From positions 1 to 5,254 of the forward strand of contig JAGTVF010000065.1 in assembly GCA_018224315.1 (NCBI GenBank): a stretch of DNA of 5,254 nucleotides. Direction: 5' to 3'. Shown piece after piece: positions 1 through 4,984 of this stretch. Made by a program: the position numbers and the translations under genes. The DNA is from Desulfobacterales bacterium (GTDB taxonomy: Bacteria > Desulfobacterota > Desulfobacteria > Desulfobacterales > Desulfosalsimonadaceae). The notes under the pieces are model-generated. The model was not told the origin of the DNA. It saw only the letters and a list, made by a program, of their open reading frames with translations, and made no database searches. The first letter of the stretch is position 1. Each line of letters starts with the position of its first letter.

Positions 1-106
1 AAAAACAGCAGATGCCAAACCTGAGACCATTACCATCATTATCAATGATCTCCCGAAGATCAATATCGCCAAAGCGGGCAAATCTATGGCCGAAACAGTG
101 AAGTAA
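1..106 (+). CDS. C-terminal end of an unrecognised protein (5' end outside the window)
   Basis: An open frame read from base 2 gives 34 codons and a TAA stop at 104-106. The tail contains TITIIINDLPKINIAKAG, a short hydrophobic beta-like stretch (TITIII) followed by a basic segment. The other two forward frames close early or show no protein-like pattern. I do not recognise the family; the visible part has no catalytic motif, membrane segment or signal. The gene converges with the leftward MarC-family gene, whose stop lies 83 bases away. No hairpin followed by a T-run is visible behind it, so its transcription end is unclear. That it is a real gene end is inferred from the uninterrupted frame reaching the window edge and from the good fit to the gap left by its neighbour. 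Confidence 0.55.
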   Translation, partial: KTADAKPETITIIINDLPKINIAKAGKSMAETVK

Positions 107-189
107 ACCGCTTTTTGAACTGAAAAATCCTGGCCGTTTATCTCCGGCATGATCCCGATTGATGCCCCGTGACGGGACTCAAAGCACCG

Positions 190-819
190 TCACCCCATCA
201 GGCCGCTTTTCTCCAGGCCGTCGAAGACAAACTGCAGGGCCAGGGCGCACAGCAGGACCCCCAGCACCCGGGTGAGCACATGCGCCCCCGTAACCCCCAT
301 GTAATGCTGAATCCGGGATGCGGTCAGAAGGCAAATCAGGGTCAGCGCCATGATGGCCAGCAGTGCGAATATCACGACCACTTGGGCCAGAAGATCTCCG
401 GCTGACCTGCTCATCATGAGAACCGATGCGCTCATCGCACCGGGTCCGGCCAGCAGGGGCGTGGCCACCGGGAAAATGGAAATATCAGCCCGGTTCCGGG
501 CTTCGCGGCTCTCGGCCTCGGTGACCGAAACGCCTCCGGAACTTCGGGCGAACACCATGTCGATACCGATCAGCAACAGCAGTATCCCCCCTGCCGTATA
601 AAAGGCCGCTATGGAGATACCGAGAAGTGAAAGCACTGTCTCGCCGGCGACAGCAAACAAAAGAAGGATTCCGCTGGCCACCATCGTACCGCGCCAGGCC
701 ATGCTGCGGCGCCGATCGGGTTCCATCCCCGATGTCAGTACCGCAAAGATGACCGCCACATCAATGGGACCGATGGTGACAAAGAACGTGGCCAATGCAA
801 AGACGCCTATCTCCCACAT
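190..819 (-). CDS. MarC family integral membrane protein
   Basis: This 209-residue inner-membrane protein of the MarC family (MarC/YchE/YhgN in E. coli, about 200-220 residues) appears complete. About six hydrophobic helices are visible. Family signatures occur in order: an IGPID motif at residues 16-20, a glycine-rich helix around 67-88 (GIS...AGGILLLLIGIDM), the best conserved block IFPVATPLLAGPGA at 115-128, and a C-terminal RVLGVLL...QFVFDGL helix at 184-202. A charged loop at about 93-113 separates the two halves. The ATG is preceded by GAGGAAG (minus strand, 833-827) 7 bases upstream. Despite the name, the family has no proven role in antibiotic resistance and its substrate is unknown; older classifications list it as a putative amino-acid transporter (NAAT). 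It lies 172 bases behind the SDR gene on the same strand and may be co-transcribed with it. The family call is firm, the function open. Confidence 0.93.
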   Translation of the reverse strand: MWEIGVFALATFFVTIGPIDVAVIFAVLTSGMEPDRRRSMAWRGTMVASGILLLFAVAGETVLSLLGISIAAFYTAGGILLLLIGIDMVFARSSGGVSVTEAESREARNRADISIFPVATPLLAGPGAMSASVLMMSRSAGDLLAQVVVIFALLAIMALTLICLLTASRIQHYMGVTGAHVLTRVLGVLLCALALQFVFDGLEKSGLMG

Positions 820-991
820 GATCCTGCTTCCTCAGCCGGCAACGATTTTTCATGCCCGGGCACAGAACATGTTGCCCCAAAAACCGCAACATTCCAAAAC
901 AATTCAATAAATTCCGACAGATGCTGTTCAAAAGGGTTGCACCCCGTTTGACGATCGGGCCGGAAGTCATCAGGATGTTTCTTTTCATCCA

Positions 992-1843
992 TTATGCCGG
1001 ATCATCGGGCCGGGTCAGCTCACAGCTCAGCTCCCAAAGTTTCTGCCGCGCCTGTGTGTTGTGGGCCTGGGCCATGGGTTCGGCCCGCACTTTGCCGTTG
1101 AAATACGCACCGGTCACGTTCTGGAGTTCTGCGGATGCGGCCAGATACTCTACCGCATCCGCCCCCTGGTCCACCGGGTCCATGGAACCGCTGAAGTAAT
1201 CGGTTTCCAGGACCATATTGGTTGGCATCAGGGTTGCCGGATGCAGGCAGTTGACCGTAATCTCGCTGTCTTTTAACTGCCGGGCAAGATCGAATGTAAA
1301 AAGGATCATGGCAAGCTTGCTTTGCCGGTATGCCCTTAAGCCGTCATATCCGTTTTCAAGCATCACATCGTCAAAATCAATGGACTGCTGGCCGGCCGAG
1401 GCCACGTTCACAATGCGCGAAGGTGCCGAATCCCGCAACAAGGGCAGCAGCCGGTGGGTCAGCAGAAAGGCCGCCAGGTAGTTGACCGCAAAGCGCAGCT
1501 CATGGCCGTCGCGGCTTTTCTCCCGGACAGCTCCGGCCGGCCCGGGTCCGATGCCCGCGTTGTTGATCAGCACATCCAGACGATTTTCATTGGCCCGGAT
1601 GTACCCGGCAAGTGCTCTGACTTCATCCAGGCTTGAACAATCCGCATTGTAGTAGCTGATCTCAGGATTGCCCGAAGCATCCCGGATCTCTTCGGCCGCG
1701 GCCCTGCCTTTCTGCGGACTGCGGCCATGCAGAATCACGCGGGCCTTTCGGAAAGCCAGATCCAGCGCGACCTTTTTTCCCAGGCCGTCTGTTGCCCCGG
1801 TAATCAGTATCGTCTTGTTCTCAATCGCCTGCGCCTGCGTCAC
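992..1843 (-). CDS. NADP-dependent short-chain dehydrogenase/reductase, retinol-dehydrogenase-like
   Basis: This 283-residue cytoplasmic SDR oxidoreductase has a complete Rossmann fold. The TGxxxGxG cofactor motif (TGATDGLG) is at residues 15-22. HGR at 39-41 places an arginine after the second strand, which favours NADP(H). Asp68 precedes a variable loop and NNAG is at 94-97. The catalytic tetrad is Asn121, Ser149 (NVASAG), Tyr172 and Lys176 (AYRQSK). The long Ser-Tyr spacing and the SKLAMILFTFDLARQL helix after the lysine resemble the retinol dehydrogenase/WWOX-like branch; in bacteria such proteins act on unknown carbonyl or alcohol substrates. The start is GTG, chosen because AAGGAGG lies 6 bases upstream and the Rossmann motif falls at the usual distance from it. 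A sigma-70-like promoter lies immediately upstream. The MarC-family gene follows on the same strand. Neither neighbour indicates a pathway, so the substrate cannot be assigned. Confidence 0.95.
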   Translation of the reverse strand: MTQAQAIENKTILITGATDGLGKKVALDLAFRKARVILHGRSPQKGRAAAEEIRDASGNPEISYYNADCSSLDEVRALAGYIRANENRLDVLINNAGIGPGPAGAVREKSRDGHELRFAVNYLAAFLLTHRLLPLLRDSAPSRIVNVASAGQQSIDFDDVMLENGYDGLRAYRQSKLAMILFTFDLARQLKDSEITVNCLHPATLMPTNMVLETDYFSGSMDPVDQGADAVEYLAASAELQNVTGAYFNGKVRAEPMAQAHNTQARQKLWELSCELTRPDDPA

Positions 1844-1849
1844 AAAGCA

Positions 1850-1856
1850 CCTCCTT
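1850..1856 (-). promoter_or_regulatory. Ribosome binding site fixing the GTG start of the SDR
   Basis: Read on the minus strand, AAGGAGG ends 6 bases before GTG (1843-1841). It is a full anti-16S match and decides for the GTG over any downstream ATG. It lies only a few bases past the predicted -10 element, so the messenger leader would be very short. Confidence 0.85.
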
Positions 1857-1861
1857 TTGTA

Positions 1862-1890
1862 AAAATACGGTGACAGCCGGTAAATGTCAA
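1862..1890 (-). promoter_or_regulatory. Sigma-70-type promoter of the SDR gene with a dyad in its spacer
   Basis: On the minus strand a perfect -35 TTGACA (1890-1885) is followed by exactly 17 bases and TATTTT (1867-1862) as the -10. The spacer and -35 carry an inverted repeat, TGACA (1871-1875), nine bases, TGTCA (1885-1889), so a dimeric regulator could sit directly on the core promoter. Position, spacing and strand all fit the SDR gene. The regulator is unknown and none is encoded in this window. Confidence 0.7.
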
Positions 1891-2104
1891 CAAATCAGCA
1901 GAATCCGGGCAGTGGACATGGGGCCGGCGGCCGCAATTCACGAAATTCAATTTGCTATGTTTTATTTTTTTAATAAAAACAATTAAAAAGATATTTTTAG
2001 TTAATATCTATTTGTTTTTTTTATATTTTTTATAAAATTTGAAAAATCAGTCAAATAAAAATTAGGCCTTTACAAACAGATTAAATTGAGATATGTACAG
2101 AAAC

Positions 2105-2132
2105 TTCAAAAACAACTACCTAATATTATAGT
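2105..2132 (+). promoter_or_regulatory. Weak candidate promoter for nhaC
   Basis: TTCAAA (2105-2110), 16 bases, then TATAGT (2127-2132, five of six to TATAAT) is the best -35/-10 pair I find ahead of nhaC. In such AT-rich DNA, chance -10 matches are common and several others exist (TATAAA at 2031, TATAAG at 2254). The assignment is tentative and implies a leader of about 150 bases. Confidence 0.25.
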
Positions 2133-2288
2133 ATTATTGATGCTTTCAAATCCAAAAAACTGATCAAATAAACCCTTGGAAATGAAATAGTTTTTTGGCT
2201 TTTAACAGTCAGATAAAGCATCAAAGCCCGTTTTTTTTGAATTCAATTCAAAATATAAGAAATTTTCAGTAAAAAAGGAGAGATAAAA

Positions 2289-3863
2289 ATGAATAAGGAT
2301 TTAGAAGAAAACAAAGATTTTCCCAAACCCAGTCTGTTCATGGCAATTCTTCCGGTTGCCCTGACTTTGGGCTTGATGGCTGTACAGCTGCTTGTTTTTG
2401 ATGCATTTATCCCCCATGTGCCGTTGGCCATCGGTATTGCCATTGTTGCGATTCTGGCCTGGTCACAGGGCTATAAATGGAAAAATATGGAAGAAGGGCT
2501 TTTCCACGTGGTTTACCTGGGGCTGCAATCCATTGCCATTCTCACGATCGTGGGCATGATCATCGGCACCTGGATGCTCAGCGGGACTGTGCCGGTGATG
2601 ATCTACTACGGGCTGCAGGTGATCAACCCCACCTTTTTTCTGCTGGCGGCCATGATCATTTGTGCCATTGTTTCTGTTTCCCTGGGCACTTCCTGGGGAA
2701 CCATGGGAACCGTGGGCATTGCCCTGGTGGGCATCGGCCAGGGGCTGGGCGTGCCCATGCCCCTTACCGGCGGGGCCATTGTTTCCGGTGCTTTTTTCGG
2801 CGACAAGATGTCGCCGCTCTCCGATACCACCAATCTGGCCCCGGCTGTTACCGGAACCAATCTGTTTAAACATATCAAAAACATGATGCCCACAGCAGTG
2901 CCGGCCATGCTGATTGCCGGGGTGATTTACATACTTCTGGGACTGCGGTTTGCCGGAGAGCCCATGGTGGCAGAAAATATCACCCAGATCACCGGCACTC
3001 TGGCCGATACATTCACGCTACATCCCCTGCTGCTGCTGCCGGCCGTTTTGGTCATCACCCTGGCGGTTCTGCAATTTCCGGCCATTCCGGTTCTTTTTGT
3101 GGGTGTTGTGGCCGGCGGACTGGTGGCCGTAATCGGCCAGGGCGCAAGTGTAAAAGAAATCTTTGCCGTAATGCAAAGCGGCTTTCAAAGCAGTACCGGC
3201 GTGGAGACAGTGGATGCCCTGCTCAGCAAGGGCGGGATTCAATCCATGATGTGGGTGATTTCCCTGCTGCTTATTGCCCTGGGTTTTGGGGGGATTCTGG
3301 AGCGCACCCGCTGTCTGGAAGTGATCCTGCACAGCATTGTCGGGTTTGTGAAGAGCCGTTTCGGCCTGGTGACATCAAGCACATTGTCCGCATTTGGCAC
3401 CAATATCATCACCGGCGATCCCTATCTGGCCATTGCCCTGCCCGGACGCATGTTCGGCCCGGCTTACCGGGGCAAAAACCTGTCTGCGTTAAACCTCTCC
3501 CGCTCCCTGGAAGAAGGTGGAACTTTGATGAACCCCCTGGTTCCCTGGAGCGCAGGCGGCGCCTTTGCCACCGGTGCCCTGGGCATTGAGACCCTGGCTT
3601 ACGCACCGTTTGCCTTTGCCTGCTGGCTTTCTCCGCTTATTGGCATCACCTACGCGGCTTTCAACAAGTTTATGCCCATGGCCACCGAAGAAGAGCAAAA
3701 GTCATGGGTTGAAGATGAAGAATACATCATGATTGGCGGCCAAATGATACCCGGAAGCGAGTTTGACGCCAAAAACTTTGAAAAGGATCTCGACAAAAAA
3801 CGCAAAAAAATCAGAGCGCATAAAAGGCCGAGTTATGCCTACGCAGCCGCCTCCGGCAACTAG
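2289..3863 (+). CDS. nhaC: Na+/H+ antiporter, NhaC family
   Basis: This 524-residue cytoplasmic-membrane cation/proton antiporter exchanges internal Na+ for external H+ (some relatives, such as MleN, couple this to malate/lactate exchange). About eleven to twelve hydrophobic helices run from residue 15 to 460. Family hallmarks are GTSWGT at 133-138, the signature GDKMSPLSDTTNLAPA at 171-186 with acidic Asp172 and Asp179 in a membrane-buried region, the block GTNIITGDPYLAIALPG at 370-386, and EEGGTLMNPLVPWSAGG at 408-424. A charged tail of about 60 residues (464-524), rich in Lys and Glu, is predicted cytoplasmic. The length is within or slightly above the family range. The ATG is supported by GGAG 8 bases upstream (2277-2280). 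The gene is monocistronic: a long AT-rich leader region lies ahead and a strong terminator follows 51 bases after the stop. It probably serves pH and sodium homeostasis; whether the substrate is Na+ alone or includes an organic acid cannot be read from sequence. Confidence 0.95.
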   Translation: MNKDLEENKDFPKPSLFMAILPVALTLGLMAVQLLVFDAFIPHVPLAIGIAIVAILAWSQGYKWKNMEEGLFHVVYLGLQSIAILTIVGMIIGTWMLSGTVPVMIYYGLQVINPTFFLLAAMIICAIVSVSLGTSWGTMGTVGIALVGIGQGLGVPMPLTGGAIVSGAFFGDKMSPLSDTTNLAPAVTGTNLFKHIKNMMPTAVPAMLIAGVIYILLGLRFAGEPMVAENITQITGTLADTFTLHPLLLLPAVLVITLAVLQFPAIPVLFVGVVAGGLVAVIGQGASVKEIFAVMQSGFQSSTGVETVDALLSKGGIQSMMWVISLLLIALGFGGILERTRCLEVILHSIVGFVKSRFGLVTSSTLSAFGTNIITGDPYLAIALPGRMFGPAYRGKNLSALNLSRSLEEGGTLMNPLVPWSAGGAFATGALGIETLAYAPFAFACWLSPLIGITYAAFNKFMPMATEEEQKSWVEDEEYIMIGGQMIPGSEFDAKNFEKDLDKKRKKIRAHKRPSYAYAAASGN

Positions 3864-3914
3864 CCGGCAAGACCGGGCCAGCCTTTGTGCGGCTTAAAGC
3901 AGACAGACGACAAT

Positions 3915-3959
3915 AGCGCCCCATTGAGAGCCCTGGCTTTCAATGGGGCGCTTTTTTTT
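3915..3959 (+). terminator. Intrinsic terminator of nhaC
   Basis: A perfect 13-base-pair stem, AGCGCCCCATTGA (3915-3927) with TCAATGGGGCGCT (3940-3952), encloses a 12-base loop. It is followed directly by an eight-T run (3952-3959). It lies 51 bases after the nhaC stop, a classic Rho-independent terminator. Nothing else stands between it and the next promoter, so it isolates nhaC from the gene at 4092. Confidence 0.95.
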
Positions 3960-4007
3960 CGGCAACCTCTCCGTTTCAGCATCACCGAAGAAATTTTCAA
4001 TATTTAA

Positions 4008-4023
4008 TGGCAGCCCGCTTGCG
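4008..4023 (+). promoter_or_regulatory. Candidate sigma-54 (-24/-12) promoter
   Basis: TGGCAG (4008-4013), five bases CCCGC, TTGCG (4019-4023) matches the RpoN consensus TGGCAC-N5-TTGCW. The invariant GG (4009-4010) and GC (4021-4022) are separated by the required ten bases. Deviations are C to G at the end of the -24 box and G instead of A/T after TTGC. Transcription would begin near 4034, giving a leader of about 58 bases to the ATG at 4092. No good sigma-70 pair competes (TATGAT at 4031 lacks a proper -35). Confidence 0.55.
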
Positions 4024-4047
4024 CCATGTTTATGATATTGATTGAAA

Positions 4048-4060
4048 CAGCAAAATGCTG
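4048..4060 (+). repeat. Small inverted repeat in the leader of the 103-residue gene
   Basis: CAGCA-AAA-TGCTG forms a 5-base-pair hairpin with a three-base loop inside the predicted 5' leader, 20 bases before the ribosome binding site. It could be a weak mRNA stabiliser or a protein site, or may have no role. Confidence 0.3.
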
Positions 4061-4091
4061 AATAAACGACAAAAAAAATGGAGGGGTACTC

Positions 4092-4403
4092 ATGGATCCA
4101 AAAGATTATTGCAATTCAATGGCAGCAGAACTGACCGCATGGAAGGCCAAGCTATTTGACGTAATCGCCAGGACAGACAAAATGAGCACTGAGCAAAAGG
4201 GCAAGGTCTGGGAATATTTTGGAGAAATGAAGATTATCATCCAGGACATTGAGGACAAAATCGAGTCCCTTCGCACAGAATGCCCGTCTGACTGGAGCCC
4301 GCAAAAAAAAGAAATTGAAAACGCTCATGTGGATGTGCGTTCCAAGTACGATGAAACCCTTGATTATATCGGGAAAGCATCACCGATGTCCGTTCCCGGC
4401 TAA
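4092..4403 (+). CDS. Small helical coiled-coil protein, sll1863-like
   Basis: This 103-residue soluble, charged protein has no signal peptide or membrane helix. It is mostly heptad-like amphipathic helix: residues 3-28 (YCNSMAAELTAWKAKLFDVI), 32-62 (EQKGKVWEYFGEMKIIIQDIEDKIESL) and, after a break at CPSDW (64-68), 69-93. The pattern of an early AxLxxWxAKL around Trp17, a middle coiled coil and a W-x-x-x-K-x-x-x-E segment starting at Trp68 resembles the small sll1863-type stress-response proteins found in cyanobacteria and many Deltaproteobacteria. That is recognition from memory at family level, and the molecular function is unknown. Two cysteines (7 and 64) are present. The ATG is supported by GGAGG 7 bases upstream (4080-4084). 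The gene stands alone between a sigma-54-like promoter and its own terminator, which suggests a conditionally expressed monocistron. Confidence 0.85.
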   Translation: MDPKDYCNSMAAELTAWKAKLFDVIARTDKMSTEQKGKVWEYFGEMKIIIQDIEDKIESLRTECPSDWSPQKKEIENAHVDVRSKYDETLDYIGKASPMSVPG

Positions 4404-4431
4404 CGATTTGGCAGCACGCTTTATTGCTGGG

Positions 4432-4467
4432 CCCACGCCTGCTTCCGTTCTTCAGGCGTGGGTTTTT
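4432..4467 (+). terminator. Intrinsic terminator of the 103-residue gene
   Basis: A perfect 10-base-pair GC-rich stem, CCCACGCCTG (4432-4441) with CAGGCGTGGG (4453-4462), has an 11-base loop and is followed by TTTTT (4463-4467). It lies 28 bases after the stop codon. On the opposite strand the hairpin is not followed by a T-run, so it is unlikely to serve the converging leftward gene. Confidence 0.92.
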
Positions 4468-4521
4468 AATTGCAAGCGCCACACTGCCCCAGCCTTATCA
4501 AAAAGCGCTGCCCCCATCCAT

Positions 4522-4815
4522 TTACAACTGCGACTGAACCGAGGCCATTTTGCCGGCAAGGCCATTGGTGCGGTCTTTGCGGTAGTCGGCCTTTATGGTC
4601 AGATAAATGCGATCGCAGTCTTTTTGCAAGTCTTTAAAACATTGATCCACAACCTCGATCACCTCCGGCCACTGGCCTTCGATGCAGGTGCCCATGGGGT
4701 TTGATTCATAAGGCAGGCCGCTGCTTTTGATGATTTTAACGGCCCGGGCCACATAGGGGCTGACGCTGACGCCTTTGTCCATGGGAAAGATGGAAAGTTC
4801 CACAATAACACTCAT
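4522..4815 (-). CDS. Thiamine-binding protein, MTH1187 family (YkoF-like fold)
   Basis: This 97-residue cytoplasmic protein of the MTH1187/DUF77 thiamine-binding family is of typical length (about 95-100). The hallmark layout is present: a first strand VIVELSIFPMDKG at residues 3-15, SVSPYVARAVKIIKSSGL at 17-34, the signature ESNPMGTCIEG at 37-47, a helix with EVIEVVDQCFKDL at 51-63, then RIYLTIKADYRKDR at 69-82 and the closing GKMASV at 88-93. Family members form ferredoxin-like oligomers that bind thiamine or its pyrimidine part; the exact cellular role is not established. The ATG at 4815 is chosen over upstream in-frame starts because the family begins here and AAGGAGG lies 5 bases upstream; the 31 upstream residues are basic and unrelated. 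No thiamine-pyrophosphate riboswitch is seen in the leader. It is divergent from the DUF4395 gene. Confidence 0.93.
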   Translation of the reverse strand: MSVIVELSIFPMDKGVSVSPYVARAVKIIKSSGLPYESNPMGTCIEGQWPEVIEVVDQCFKDLQKDCDRIYLTIKADYRKDRTNGLAGKMASVQSQL

Positions 4816-4820
4816 AAAGC

Positions 4821-4827
4821 CCTCCTT
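4821..4827 (-). promoter_or_regulatory. Ribosome binding site fixing the start of the thiamine-binding gene
   Basis: On the minus strand AAGGAGG lies 5 bases before ATG (4815-4813). The surrounding AAAAGGAGG...GCTTT context is almost the same as at the SDR start. It rules out the longer frame beginning at 4908. Confidence 0.85.
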
Positions 4828-4849
4828 TTCAATGGTTTTCCACCAAGGT

Positions 4850-4862
4850 AACGGCAGCCGTT
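4850..4862. repeat. 13-base palindrome in the divergent intergenic region
   Basis: AACGGC-A-GCCGTT is a perfect odd palindrome 34 bases upstream of the thiamine-binding gene. On the plus strand it is followed by more T residues, but the loop is too short for a usual terminator and no plus-strand gene ends here. It is more likely an operator-like site for the leftward gene, or chance. Confidence 0.35.
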
Positions 4863-4901
4863 TTTTTATGCAAGCAACCAGGAGACAAAAACGCTTCATC
4901 C

Positions 4902-4930
4902 TTGACAAGAGGTTGTTCTGCCATTAGAAT
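4902..4930 (+). promoter_or_regulatory. Strong sigma-70 promoter of the DUF4395 gene
   Basis: A perfect -35 TTGACA (4902-4907), exactly 17 bases, and TAGAAT (4925-4930, five of six to TATAAT) make this the best sigma-70 promoter in the window. Transcription should start near 4937, leaving a leader of about 48 bases. The -10 and start site are covered by a large palindrome. Confidence 0.85.
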
Positions 4931-4950
4931 GAATATTCGTTCTAATGGCA
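4919..4950. promoter_or_regulatory. 32-base near-perfect palindrome, probable repressor operator
   Basis: The outer arms TGCCATTAGAA (4919-4929) and TTCTAATGGCA (4940-4950) are perfect complements and the core GAATATTC (4931-4938) is itself palindromic. Only the pair 4930/4939 fails, giving 15 of 16 matched positions. It overlaps the -10 element and transcription start of the DUF4395 promoter. GAATGAATATTC-type dyads of this size are typical of TetR/AcrR-type operators (family knowledge). The cognate regulator is not in the window. Confidence 0.75.
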
Positions 4951-4984
4951 AAAAAATCATCGTTCAACCATTAAGGAAAGTTTT

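Larger units (their letters stand above)
1844..2288. other. Long AT-rich divergent intergenic region between the SDR and nhaC
   Basis: These 445 bases contain no convincing gene. The part next to the SDR (to about 1934) is GC-rich and holds the SDR promoter. From about 1935 to 2280 the sequence becomes extremely AT-rich: 1981-2040 has only 4 G or C in 60 bases. Visible structure includes the palindrome AAATT-C-AATTT (1943-1953), a near-dyad of GTTTTATT with AATAAAAAC (1959-1980), the 9-base direct repeat TCAAATAAA at 2051 and 2164, the imperfect palindrome TAATATTATAGTATTA (2121-2136), and the inverted repeat TTTTGAA-N5-TTCAAAA (2235-2253) just before the nhaC ribosome binding site. The many A and T runs suggest bent DNA and regulatory binding. 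No riboswitch consensus was recognised. Confidence 0.6.

Noticed and set aside
21..30. CTGAGACC resembling the conserved core of a thiamine-pyrophosphate riboswitch
   Set aside because: It lies inside a coding frame at the window edge, lacks the other conserved riboswitch elements and is far from the thiamine-binding gene.
169..193. Inverted repeat GTGACGG / CCGTCAC overlapping the marC stop codon, as a terminator
   Set aside because: The stem is only 7 base pairs and no T-run follows on either strand, so it is not a convincing intrinsic terminator.
973..990. GGATG / CATCC hairpin just after the SDR stop
   Set aside because: A five-pair stem with no T-run on the minus strand; too weak to separate the SDR from marC.
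2463..3698. Several open frames on both strands inside nhaC
   Set aside because: They lie within the nhaC coding region, have low-complexity His/Gly/Pro-rich or Arg-rich translations and no ribosome binding sites; they are shadows of the GC-rich nhaC codons.
4237..4704. Open frames on both strands overlapping the 103-residue gene and running through its terminator
   Set aside because: They cross the terminator hairpin or overlap the well supported genes, and the translations resemble no family.
4850..4867. AACGGCAGCCGTT followed by T residues, as a plus-strand terminator
   Set aside because: The loop is one to three bases, the stem has 5-6 pairs, and no plus-strand gene ends upstream; kept only as a palindrome.
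4816..4908. Upstream in-frame extension of the thiamine-binding protein by 31 residues
   Set aside because: The family starts at the ATG at 4815, which has an ideal ribosome binding site; the extension is basic, unrelated to the family and lies in the intergenic regulatory region.
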